From Bacillota bacterium (lineage in GTDB: Bacteria > Bacillota > Clostridia > Christensenellales > Aristaeellaceae): a DNA stretch of 9,188 nt. Position 1 is the first letter of the stretch. Every line of letters begins with the position of its first letter. The stretch is taken from NCBI GenBank assembly GCA_009787135.1, contig WRGP01000176.1, positions 1 to 9,188 on the forward strand. Reading direction: 5' to 3'. Both the position numbers and the translations under genes were made by a program. Of this stretch, positions 1 through 4,941 are shown in pieces. The notes under the pieces were generated by a model. The model was given only the letters and a program-made list of their open reading frames with translations, did not search any database and was not told where the DNA came from.

Positions 1-35
1 CCTTCCTCCCTAAAAAACCTTCCTTGCATCTCCAT
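1..35 (-). CDS. Possible start of a divergent gene leaving the left edge (partial)
   Basis: On the minus strand an ATG at 35-33 is preceded by a good Shine-Dalgarno stretch (GGAAGGAG, 8 bases upstream). It opens a frame reading MEMQGRFFREE up to the edge, with no stop in 11 codons. Nothing can be said about function from so few residues. If real, it is divergent from the TPR gene that starts at 187, so positions 36-186 would hold both promoters; I could not identify convincing -35/-10 pairs there. Chance occurrence is quite possible because the stretch is short and purine-rich on this strand. Confidence 0.3.
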   Translation of the reverse strand, partial: MEMQGRFFREE

Positions 36-173
36 GACCTTCACTCCTTCCCCGCTCTTCCCTGTTCTTAATCGTCGAACTCACGTTAAGTACAGTTATC
101 CAATTTGCTTTGGAGATGAATCCTTTAGGGGGAGAACCTTAACCGCCATAACAATAGTAAAAACGTTATTATG

Positions 174-180
174 AGGAGGA
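174..180 (+). promoter_or_regulatory. Ribosome binding site for the upstream start of the TPR gene
   Basis: AGGAGGA lies 6 bases before the ATG at 187 and is a near-perfect Shine-Dalgarno sequence. It favours the start at 187 over the internal ATG at 274, which has its own weaker site (GGAAGGA at 261-267, 6 bases before that ATG). Confidence 0.7.
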
Positions 181-186
181 ACCTAT

Positions 187-1386
187 ATGCAAATAATCAA
201 CGACTACAAGCAGACAAATGACAGAAGCAAGCACCCTATATTTTGGCTGCGAAACAAGAAGGAAGGAATCTTCATGAAGGGACGTATCTGCTATTTACTG
301 GCTTTCATTTTATCAATTGTCTTGATTGCAGTGGCGGCACACGCAATCGCAGAGAGTGCGATCGGCACTGTTACCGTCACAAGCGACGGAAACGTGAACA
401 TCCGGAGCGAGGGCAACACGGACGCGCGCGTCGTCGGGCAGGCGAAGCCCGGCGAGGTATATACCTGCACAGGCACGGCGGTGTCCGGCTGGTATGAGAT
501 TTTGCTGTATGGTGGAACAATTGGGTATATTTCACCGAAGATGGTCGAATTCGCGGAGTTGGAGTTTGATATTGAGGAGATCAACGCGAGGATTGAGAGC
601 GATCCGAATGACGCCCTGGCCTGGCAGGACAAGGGAGATTATTATCAGGCCCGGCGGGAGTATGAGGAAGCATATGAAGCTTTTAGCCGTGCAATAGAGT
701 TGGATGGCTCGGCATACCAGTATGGCAGCAGGGCCGCTGTGCTAACATCAATGCAGGACTATAAGAAAGCGTATGATGACCGTACCTGCGTAATAGAATT
801 GGAGGAAACAGCAGAACATTATGCCAGGAGGGGAAATCTACTTCGACAGATGAAAGAGTATGAAGCGGCTGTAAAGGACTGCGAAATGGCATTAGCCATA
901 GACGGTACATATAGCTATGGATACTTTATTTTGGGCCGAATTTCATATGAGATTAAAAAATACGATGAGGCACTGGAATACTACATGACAGCCCAAAAAC
1001 ATGGATATGACGAAGGTGTTCTGTATAATCAGATAGGTTTAGTATATGAAGTTAGAGATAAAAACTGGAAAGAAGCCATAAAATGGTATACGGAAGCAAT
1101 CAAAAGAATTAAAGGACCAAATAGTAATGATACTTCGATAAGATATTCAAATAGAGGAAATTGCTATTATCGAATTAAAAGCTATGAAAATGCAATAAAA
1201 GATCTAAAGAAAGCCATTGAAATAAATAGAGAAAATGCCAGGGCATATGGTATCTTAGGCTGCCTATATTACGAGCAGCGAAACTACAAAAAAGCACTGG
1301 AAAACATGGAGAAAGCGGTGCAATATGCGCCTGACAACTCAAACTGGAAGGATTGGCTTAAAACCATAAAGGCAAAGGTGAAATAA
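187..1386 (+). CDS. Exported or membrane-anchored SH3-like/TPR repeat protein
   Basis: A 399-residue protein, probably a scaffold or peptide-binding protein outside the membrane; its partners are unknown. Residues 31-55 form a hydrophobic segment ending in an Ala-x-Ala pattern (HAIAES), consistent with a signal peptide or an uncleaved anchor. Residues about 57-122 resemble a bacterial SH3 (SH3b) domain, with the typical NVNIRS start, GWYEI core and IGYI end. From about residue 143 to 382 there are roughly seven TPR units with the A/G-x-x-x-Y-x-x-x-x-Y-x-x-A spacing (for example RGNCYYRIKSYENAIKDL). The ATG at 187 has the best ribosome site. Starting at 274 (residue 30) would give a more ordinary signal peptide, so the mature region is the same but the N-terminus is uncertain. 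Codon use turns strongly AT-rich after about position 840, unlike the GC-rich 5' part and neighbours, suggesting transfer or domain replacement. The gene stands alone. Domain calls are solid; function is unassigned. Confidence 0.9.
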   Translation: MQIINDYKQTNDRSKHPIFWLRNKKEGIFMKGRICYLLAFILSIVLIAVAAHAIAESAIGTVTVTSDGNVNIRSEGNTDARVVGQAKPGEVYTCTGTAVSGWYEILLYGGTIGYISPKMVEFAELEFDIEEINARIESDPNDALAWQDKGDYYQARREYEEAYEAFSRAIELDGSAYQYGSRAAVLTSMQDYKKAYDDRTCVIELEETAEHYARRGNLLRQMKEYEAAVKDCEMALAIDGTYSYGYFILGRISYEIKKYDEALEYYMTAQKHGYDEGVLYNQIGLVYEVRDKNWKEAIKWYTEAIKRIKGPNSNDTSIRYSNRGNCYYRIKSYENAIKDLKKAIEINRENARAYGILGCLYYEQRNYKKALENMEKAVQYAPDNSNWKDWLKTIKAKVK

Positions 1387-1387
1387 G

Positions 1388-1504
1388 GCGTAGAATCCCA
1401 TAGAGCAGACAAACACCGCCCAGCAGCCCAAATCCCGTGCCAAGCGAGAATTTTGTGCTGATCCATCCAAAGCCAAGCCATATCAACGCGGCAATGAAAC
1501 GCAA
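1388..1504 (-). pseudogene. Possible remnant of a small membrane protein
   Basis: A minus-strand frame, open from about 1615 down to 1358, encodes in its last 48 codons a plausible pair of membrane helices (from LRFIAALIWLGFGW to GLLGGVCLLYGILRL). The upstream part of the frame does not look protein-like and spans a terminator hairpin at 1563-1591. There is no ATG or GTG with a ribosome site; the only usable start near the hydrophobic part is a TTG at 1504-1502 with no Shine-Dalgarno. The frame's stop lies at 1360-1358, inside the 3' end of the TPR gene on the other strand; the 1388 boundary given here leaves out that overlap. It could be a decayed gene that lost its 5' end, a very short real protein with a weak start, or chance. 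I do not recognise a family. Confidence 0.3.
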
Positions 1505-1562
1505 TCCCGCGGATGAAACGGACTCTACCGTCGCGCGGATATGGCTTTGGGTGTGATGATAC

Positions 1563-1591
1563 AGAAACCCCCGGCACAGCCTGGGGTTTCT
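1563..1591 (+). terminator. Rho-independent terminator, probably for the TPR gene
   Basis: A perfect 9-bp stem (AGAAACCCC at 1563-1571 with GGGGTTTCT at 1583-1591) encloses an 11-base loop in which GGC/GCC can pair further. On the plus strand it runs into TTTC, a short U-rich tail. On the minus strand no T run follows, so plus is the likely direction. It lies about 175 bases after the TPR stop codon, leaving a long 3' untranslated region. Confidence 0.6.
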
Positions 1592-1649
1592 TTCGACAAA
1601 GAAATCCGCCGCCAAAGAGGCGCCGGAATGGAGAAATAGAGTTTATGAT

Positions 1650-1685
1650 AAAAACCCGGGGCCAGCGCCTTCCGGCGCTTTCCCC
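1650..1685 (-). terminator. Rho-independent terminator of the spoVA operon
   Basis: Read on the minus strand there is a long hairpin: GGGG, AA, AGCGCC, a GGAA tetraloop, GGCGCT, GG, CCCC, then GGG followed by TTTTT at 1654-1650. The 6-bp inner and 4-bp outer helices flank a 2x2 internal loop. The base of the stem overlaps the last base of the spoVAE stop codon, so the operon ends immediately after its last gene. This is the clearest terminator in the window. Confidence 0.85.
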
Positions 1686-2056
1686 TACACCTTCATCTTA
1701 GGCGTGCATACAATCGCGAACAAATAGCCAAAGAACACCGCTGCCGCGACCCCGGCCGCCGTGGCCGTCAGTCCTCCGGTGAACGCCCCCAGCAGCCCCT
1801 TTTCCGCAACAGCCTCCAAGACTCCCTTGGCCAAACTGTTGCCAAACCCCAAGAGCGGAATGGTCGCGCCCGCGCCCGCGAACGTCACCAGCGGCGGATA
1901 CAGACCCACAGCGCCCAGAATGACGCCCAAGGTCACATACCCCACCAGAATGCGTGCCGCGTTCATCTTGGTCTTCAGCATTAAAAACTGCCCGATCATG
2001 CACAGTATCCCGCCGACAACAAACACCTTCAAATACATCCAAATGGTTTCCAGCAT
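1685..2056 (-). CDS. spoVAE: Stage V sporulation protein AE (SpoVAE)
   Basis: A 123-residue integral membrane protein of the SpoVA complex, which with SpoVAC forms the inner-spore-membrane route for Ca-dipicolinic acid during spore maturation and germination. The sequence is almost all hydrophobic, with about four membrane segments (roughly residues 9-27, 36-56, 60-80 and 97-118) and the family-typical stretches GGILCMIGQ, GAVGLYPPL, FAGAGATIPLLGFG and SLAKGV. The length fits SpoVAE/SpoVAEb (about 115-125). The frame is open further upstream to 2083, but the ATG at 2056 is the right start: GAGGAGGT lies 8 bases before it, and the upstream residues (MSGPRRYKA) are encoded inside the end of spoVAD. 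It is separated from the spoVAD stop by only 4 bases, so translation is probably coupled. It is the last gene of the operon. Confidence 0.95.
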   Translation of the reverse strand: MLETIWMYLKVFVVGGILCMIGQFLMLKTKMNAARILVGYVTLGVILGAVGLYPPLVTFAGAGATIPLLGFGNSLAKGVLEAVAEKGLLGAFTGGLTATAAGVAAAVFFGYLFAIVCTPKMKV

Positions 2057-2060
2057 CGCT

Positions 2061-3092
2061 TTATACCTCCTCGGGCCGCTCAATGACGACCGCGTGCGCG
2101 ATGGAGGGAATGCTCTCCCCCTCGTTGGCGCTGACCGGGCTCATCAGCGCGCCGGTGGCCATGAACAGCAGCCGGCCGATCTTACCCTTTTGCACCTTGG
2201 GCAGCAAATCCGCGCACAGCACGGACGCCGAGCAGCCGCAGCCGCTTCCGCCAGAATGTACATCCTGCTCAGGCGAAAAAATCATAAGGCCGCAGTCCAC
2301 ATGGCGGTGAGCGAGCAGGGGCATGCCTTTCTCTCGCATGAGCTCCTCAAAAAGCGCGCTGCCTACCGCGCCCAAGTCGCCCGTTGCGATCACGTCATAG
2401 TCCGTCGGCGTTCGGCTCGTATCCATCAGATGCCGGCAGAGCGTATCCGCCGCCGCCGGGGCCATGGCAGCGCCCATGTTGGTGGCGTCCGTAACGCCCA
2501 GGTCAATAGGCTTGCCAATCGTCACATGGGTAATGACCGGCCTTGGCCGCAATACCGTCCGTCGGTTTGATACCATGACCGCGCCCGCGCCCGTGACCGT
2601 CCACTGCGCGCTGGGCGGCCGCTGCGTACCCATCTCCAGCGGAAAGCGGAACTGCCGCTCCGCTGTACAGAAATGACTGCTCGCCGCGCAGAGCAGGCGG
2701 TCCGCGCTTCCGCTCTCTAAAATCATGGCCCCAACGGCCAGGCTCTCCGCCATCGTGGAACAGGCGCCAAACAGCCCTATAAACGGAATGCCAAGCTCGC
2801 GCCCGGCAAAGTTGGACGCCACAAGCTGGTTGAGCAGATCGCCGCCCAGCAGCATGCGCACATCCCCGCTTGTGACGCCCGCTTTTTCGATGCATCGCTT
2901 CACCGCGTCCATGAACAGGCGTGTCTCCGCCTTTTCCCAATTGTCCTCACCCATGGTATCGTCTGTATGAATCATGTCGAACAGGTCGCCCAGCGGCCCT
3001 TCGCCTTCTTTCTTGCAGACAGCCGACGCCCAGGCATCCACCACAGGGCGCGTTTCCAGCAGTGCCGTCTGCCCCCCCAGCATTCTTGCCAT
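2061..3092 (-). CDS. spoVAD: Stage V sporulation protein AD (SpoVAD)
   Basis: A 343-residue thiolase-fold protein, close to the usual length of about 338. In Bacillus, SpoVAD sits on the outer face of the spore inner membrane and binds dipicolinic acid directly. It belongs with SpoVAC and SpoVAE in the DPA uptake and release machinery. Visible family landmarks are EGPLGDLFD near residue 31, NWEKAE at 51, LLGGDLLNQ at 81, the GACSTM motif with Cys111 (position of the thiolase nucleophile, not thought to act as an enzyme here), SSHFCTAERQFRFP at 138, DLGVTDATNMGAAMAPAAAD at 197, DCGLMI at 266, GGSGCGCSA at 281 and a final ATGALMSP-IPSIAH region. The start at 3092 has GGGGGT 10 bases upstream; a second ATG three codons later is a weaker alternative. 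It begins 6 bases after the spoVAC stop. No oddities were seen. Confidence 0.97.
   Translation of the reverse strand: MARMLGGQTALLETRPVVDAWASAVCKKEGEGPLGDLFDMIHTDDTMGEDNWEKAETRLFMDAVKRCIEKAGVTSGDVRMLLGGDLLNQLVASNFAGRELGIPFIGLFGACSTMAESLAVGAMILESGSADRLLCAASSHFCTAERQFRFPLEMGTQRPPSAQWTVTGAGAVMVSNRRTVLRPRPVITHVTIGKPIDLGVTDATNMGAAMAPAAADTLCRHLMDTSRTPTDYDVIATGDLGAVGSALFEELMREKGMPLLAHRHVDCGLMIFSPEQDVHSGGSGCGCSASVLCADLLPKVQKGKIGRLLFMATGALMSPVSANEGESIPSIAHAVVIERPEEV
2065..2072 (-). promoter_or_regulatory. Ribosome binding site of spoVAE, inside the end of spoVAD
   Basis: GAGGAGGT on the minus strand doubles as the last sense codons of spoVAD (Glu-Glu-Val) and sits 8 bases before the ATG at 2056. It decides the spoVAE start and implies that ribosomes ending spoVAD translation can re-initiate on spoVAE. 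Confidence 0.85.
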
Positions 3093-3098
3093 CCGCTG

Positions 3099-3557
3099 CT
3101 ATACCCCCACAAAAAAGGCTATGATCCCCACAAGGATTGATGTGCCGATGCCATAAACGAGCACAGGCCCGGCGATCAGAAATAGCTTCGCGCCAACGCC
3201 GAGCACGAGCCCTTCGCGGCGGAACTCCATAGCGCTGGCGACGATGGAGTTGGCAAACCCTGTGATCGGCACGATGGAGCCCGCACCCGCGTATTTCCCG
3301 ATCCGGTCATACACGCCAATGCCTGTGAGCAGGCTGCCAAAGAATACCATCACGACCGCGGTCACCATGCCCGCGTCATCCTTGGAGAGCGCGAGCCAGA
3401 CCTTTGCCGCGTCGTTTACCAACTGCCCGATGACGCAAATGACGCCGCCCACCCAAAAAGCGCGGATCAGCCCCTTGGCAAGGTCCGAATTGGGCGTGAG
3501 CTTGTCTACAAGCTTCAGGTACCGTTCGTCCTTTTGTTTGTTTTGGCTGCCTCTCAT
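3099..3557 (-). CDS. spoVAC: Stage V sporulation protein AC (SpoVAC)
   Basis: A 152-residue membrane protein; in Bacillus SpoVAC behaves as a mechanosensitive channel and is the likely pore for Ca-dipicolinate. The cytosolic N-terminus (residues 1-25, with YLKLVDKLTPNSD) is followed by membrane segments at about 31-47, 64-83 and 119-152. Family-typical stretches are GGVICVIGQLV, GIGVYDRIGKYAGAGSIVPI, TGFANSIVASAMEFR and EGLVLGVGAKLF. The start is firm: TAAGGAGGG lies 6 bases before the ATG at 3557. That ATG overlaps the TGA of a 43-codon ORF (ATGA), so spoVAC is second in the transcript. The spoVAA, AB and AF genes of Bacillus are absent here, which is the usual reduced AC-AD-AE set in Clostridia. 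Confidence 0.96.
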   Translation of the reverse strand: MRGSQNKQKDERYLKLVDKLTPNSDLAKGLIRAFWVGGVICVIGQLVNDAAKVWLALSKDDAGMVTAVVMVFFGSLLTGIGVYDRIGKYAGAGSIVPITGFANSIVASAMEFRREGLVLGVGAKLFLIAGPVLVYGIGTSILVGIIAFFVGV

Positions 3558-3685
3558 GGCTTTCCCTCCTTACGTAAACGCATGCTCCACCTGCCCGGCG
3601 GGGGATACATCCGCGTCTCCCTGTCCGACGGCCTTGGTTCACGCGCCAAAATGAATACCGGCTGCGCGTGTCGCTGTTCTTTCAT
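3554..3685 (-). CDS. Small basic protein ORF translationally coupled to spoVAC
   Basis: A 43-residue ORF at the head of the spoVA operon. It starts at the ATG at 3685-3683, with GAGGTGAG ending 4 bases upstream (6 bases from the GAGGTG core). It ends in a TGA that shares bases with the spoVAC ATG (ATGA overlap). The product is rich in Arg, Lys, Glu and Pro (begins MKEQRHAQPVFILAREPR; later MYPPPGRW; ends RLRKEGKP), has no membrane segment and matches no family I recognise. The spoVAC ribosome site is built from its last codons. It could be a short sporulation protein, or a leader ORF whose translation feeds ribosomes onto spoVAC. The good start site and exact stop-start overlap argue for translation. 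The composition is not distinctive, so a real protein function is unproven. Confidence 0.5.
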   Translation of the reverse strand: MKEQRHAQPVFILAREPRPSDRETRMYPPPGRWSMRLRKEGKP

Positions 3686-3720
3686 GGGTCTCACCTCGTC
3701 GCATATCCACGAATAATGAG

Positions 3721-3751
3721 TATATTGTTCGCGATTTTCGCTTATTTATGC
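3721..3751 (-). promoter_or_regulatory. Candidate forespore (sigma F/sigma G) promoter for the spoVA operon
   Basis: On the minus strand GCATA (3751-3747) matches the -35 of forespore sigma factors. It is followed after 16 bases by GAACAATATA, a partial match to the sigma F -10 (GGnnAnAnTR), or after 19 bases by CAATATA, a partial match to the sigma G -10 (CATnnTA). Known spoVA operons depend on sigma G, which fits, but the sigma G spacing here is one base longer than usual. The predicted transcript start is about 28 bases before the small ORF at 3685. Confidence 0.4.
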
Positions 3752-3757
3752 TATACT
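3749..3757 (+). promoter_or_regulatory. Extended -10 promoter of the TIM-barrel gene
   Basis: TGCTATACT is a strong extended -10 element (TGn plus TATACT at 3752-3757). No good -35 is seen at 16-18 bases spacing, which extended -10 promoters tolerate. Seven bases downstream falls exactly on the ATG at 3764, so the transcript would be leaderless or nearly so. It overlaps the minus-strand GCATA element at 3747-3751. Confidence 0.55.
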
Positions 3758-3763
3758 GCAAAC

Positions 3764-4585
3764 ATGAATTGTGAAAGTTCGCTTACAGCGTTTGGCATGC
3801 CTACCTTGCTTGAAAAGCCAGGCGCTTTGGACAGTGCCGCGCTGTGCGCCGCGCTATCCCTGTCGTTTGTGGAATTAAATATGAACTTGCCCGGCTATCA
3901 GCCCGAGCGGATGGATGAGCGCTCGCTTTTTGAGGCGCGCGAGCGGTATGGCGTCGCCTTTACACTGCACCTGGACGAGAACCTGAACGTTTGCGACATC
4001 AACCCGCTCGTATCCAAAGCGTATACGCAAACGGCGCTTTGGGCCATCGATCTTGCGAAACGGCATGGCATGCCGGTCTTGAACATGCATCTTCCTAACG
4101 GCGTATATTTTACCCTGCCGGGCCGGAAAGTATATCTATACGAGGCATACCCTAAAGACTACCTGTCCGTGCTGCGCGATTTTCGAAGCGCGTGCGAGGA
4201 CGCCATTGGCGGCGCGGCGATACGCGTGTACGTGGAGAACTGCGGCGGGTTCCCTTCCTTTGCCAGAGAGGGCATTGAACTGCTGTTGGAAAGCGAGGCC
4301 TTCGGCCTCACGTGGGACATCGGCCATAATCACTGCGCGGGCGGCGTGGATGAGCCGTTTCTTCGGCTACATCTGGATAAGCTCCGTCACATGCACCTGC
4401 ATGACGCGAAAGGCGCGGCCGAAGGTGCGGCCGAAGGCGCGGCGTGCCATTTGCCATTTGGCGCGGGCGTGCTGGACATCCCCGCTTTCCTCGCGTTGGC
4501 AAAAAGCCGCGCTTGCCGCTGCGTTCTTGAGGTGAAGACCATCGAAGGGCTGAAACAATCAAAAGAGTGGCTGGATGGGTTTTAA
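3764..4585 (+). CDS. Xylose isomerase-like/AP endonuclease family 2 TIM-barrel protein
   Basis: A 273-residue protein of the TIM-barrel superfamily that includes sugar isomerases/epimerases and endonuclease IV (Pfam AP_endonuc_2 type). Candidate metal ligands fall in order at the barrel strand ends: His69 (FTLHL), His109 (NMHL), Glu158 (VENCGG), Asp185 and His188 (TWDIGHNH), His211/His213 (HMHLHD), His229 and Glu256 (VLEVKT). A divalent-metal enzyme on a sugar or nucleic-acid substrate is therefore likely; the exact reaction cannot be told. After HLHD the loop is built from a 12-bp tandem repeat, and the Asp of the usual Asp-x-His motif before His229 is Ala. The frame extends upstream to a GTG at 3668, but those residues look unrelated and run antisense to the spoVA leader ORF. 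The start at 3764 has no Shine-Dalgarno and sits at the predicted transcript start. An ATG at 3716 is the alternative. Single gene, divergent from spoVA. Confidence 0.85.
   Translation: MNCESSLTAFGMPTLLEKPGALDSAALCAALSLSFVELNMNLPGYQPERMDERSLFEARERYGVAFTLHLDENLNVCDINPLVSKAYTQTALWAIDLAKRHGMPVLNMHLPNGVYFTLPGRKVYLYEAYPKDYLSVLRDFRSACEDAIGGAAIRVYVENCGGFPSFAREGIELLLESEAFGLTWDIGHNHCAGGVDEPFLRLHLDKLRHMHLHDAKGAAEGAAEGAACHLPFGAGVLDIPAFLALAKSRACRCVLEVKTIEGLKQSKEWLDGF
4410..4444 (+). repeat. 12-bp tandem repeat within the TIM-barrel gene
   Basis: Nearly three copies of AAGGCGCGGCCG (4410-4421, 4422-4433 with one C-to-T change, and a partial copy from 4434). Each copy adds the four residues Gly-Ala-Ala-Glu in frame. 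Replication slippage is the likely origin, and copy number may vary between strains without breaking the frame. Confidence 0.85.
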
Positions 4586-4600
4586 CGGCAAGCTTACAAA

Positions 4601-4647
4601 CAATACCAATTACGCGCAAATGGGTATTGCCGGAAAAAATTCCGCAA
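4601..4647. other. Convergent intergenic hairpins, possible weak terminator
   Basis: Between the TIM-barrel stop and the VOC fragment there are two alternative structures. One is a 7-bp stem CAATACC (4601-4607) with GGTATTG (4623-4629) and a 15-base loop; read on the minus strand it is followed by TTTG. The other is an 8-bp stem with one bulge (TTGCCGGAA, AAAA loop, TTCCGCAA, 4627-4647). Neither has a strong U tract, so a terminator for the convergent genes is only a suggestion. Confidence 0.3.
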
Positions 4648-4665
4648 GATTACCTTGCGATACTT

Positions 4666-4941
4666 CTATTCGTTGCCCATTGCGCAGAAACAAATCGGGT
4701 GCCCGTCGGGATCAAACACAGTGACAAAATATTCACCGCCAAATTGCGCCTTGGATTTTGTCGCGCCGATGGATTCAGCGTATCGCACAGCCGCGCCCAC
4801 ATCCGGCACTTGAAAATCAAAATGCAATTGCTTTTGCTGTTTGCCCGGTTCTTCCGGCCATACGGGCGGGGTGTAGTCTTCCTCCCGCACAAACAGGAAT
4901 GTCATCCGTTGAATACGGTCCCCACTCCCCCGCGTTCCCCC
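4666..4941 (-). pseudogene. 5'-truncated VOC (glyoxalase-like) protein gene
   Basis: The minus-strand frame ends at the TAG at 4668-4666 and encodes the C-terminal 60% or so of a VOC/glyoxalase-like domain: FLFVREEDYTPPVWPEE, then QLHFDFQVPDVGAAVRYAES, then GGEYFVTVFDPDGHPICF. Proteins of this family are usually about 120-130 residues and begin with a first beta-alpha-beta-beta-beta module that is missing here. The frame continues upstream without a stop to 4941, where it meets the TGA of polC in the same frame. The first ATG (4905) has no convincing ribosome site and lies within the conserved part. Most likely the 5' end was lost by deletion at the polC end. Translation of a 79-residue fragment from 4905, or rare read-through from polC, cannot be excluded. 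The ligand residues left (His and Glu positions of the second module) cannot make a complete site alone. Confidence 0.7.

Noticed and set aside
142..172. AT-rich imperfect inverted repeat before the TPR gene (CATAAC ... GTTATTATG)
   Set aside because: The pairing is short and imperfect, and no operator or riboswitch class is recognisable.
2057..2083. Longer spoVAE N-terminus starting at 2083
   Set aside because: The ribosome site at 2072-2065 serves the ATG at 2056, and the extra residues are encoded within spoVAD.
1761..2570. Plus-strand frame of 269 codons opposite spoVAE/spoVAD
   Set aside because: Antisense to two clearly conserved sporulation genes and without family features.
3668..3763. 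Upstream extension of the TIM-barrel gene from a GTG at 3668 or ATG at 3716
   Set aside because: The extra residues do not resemble the family's first barrel strand, overlap the spoVA leader and promoter region, and have no ribosome site.
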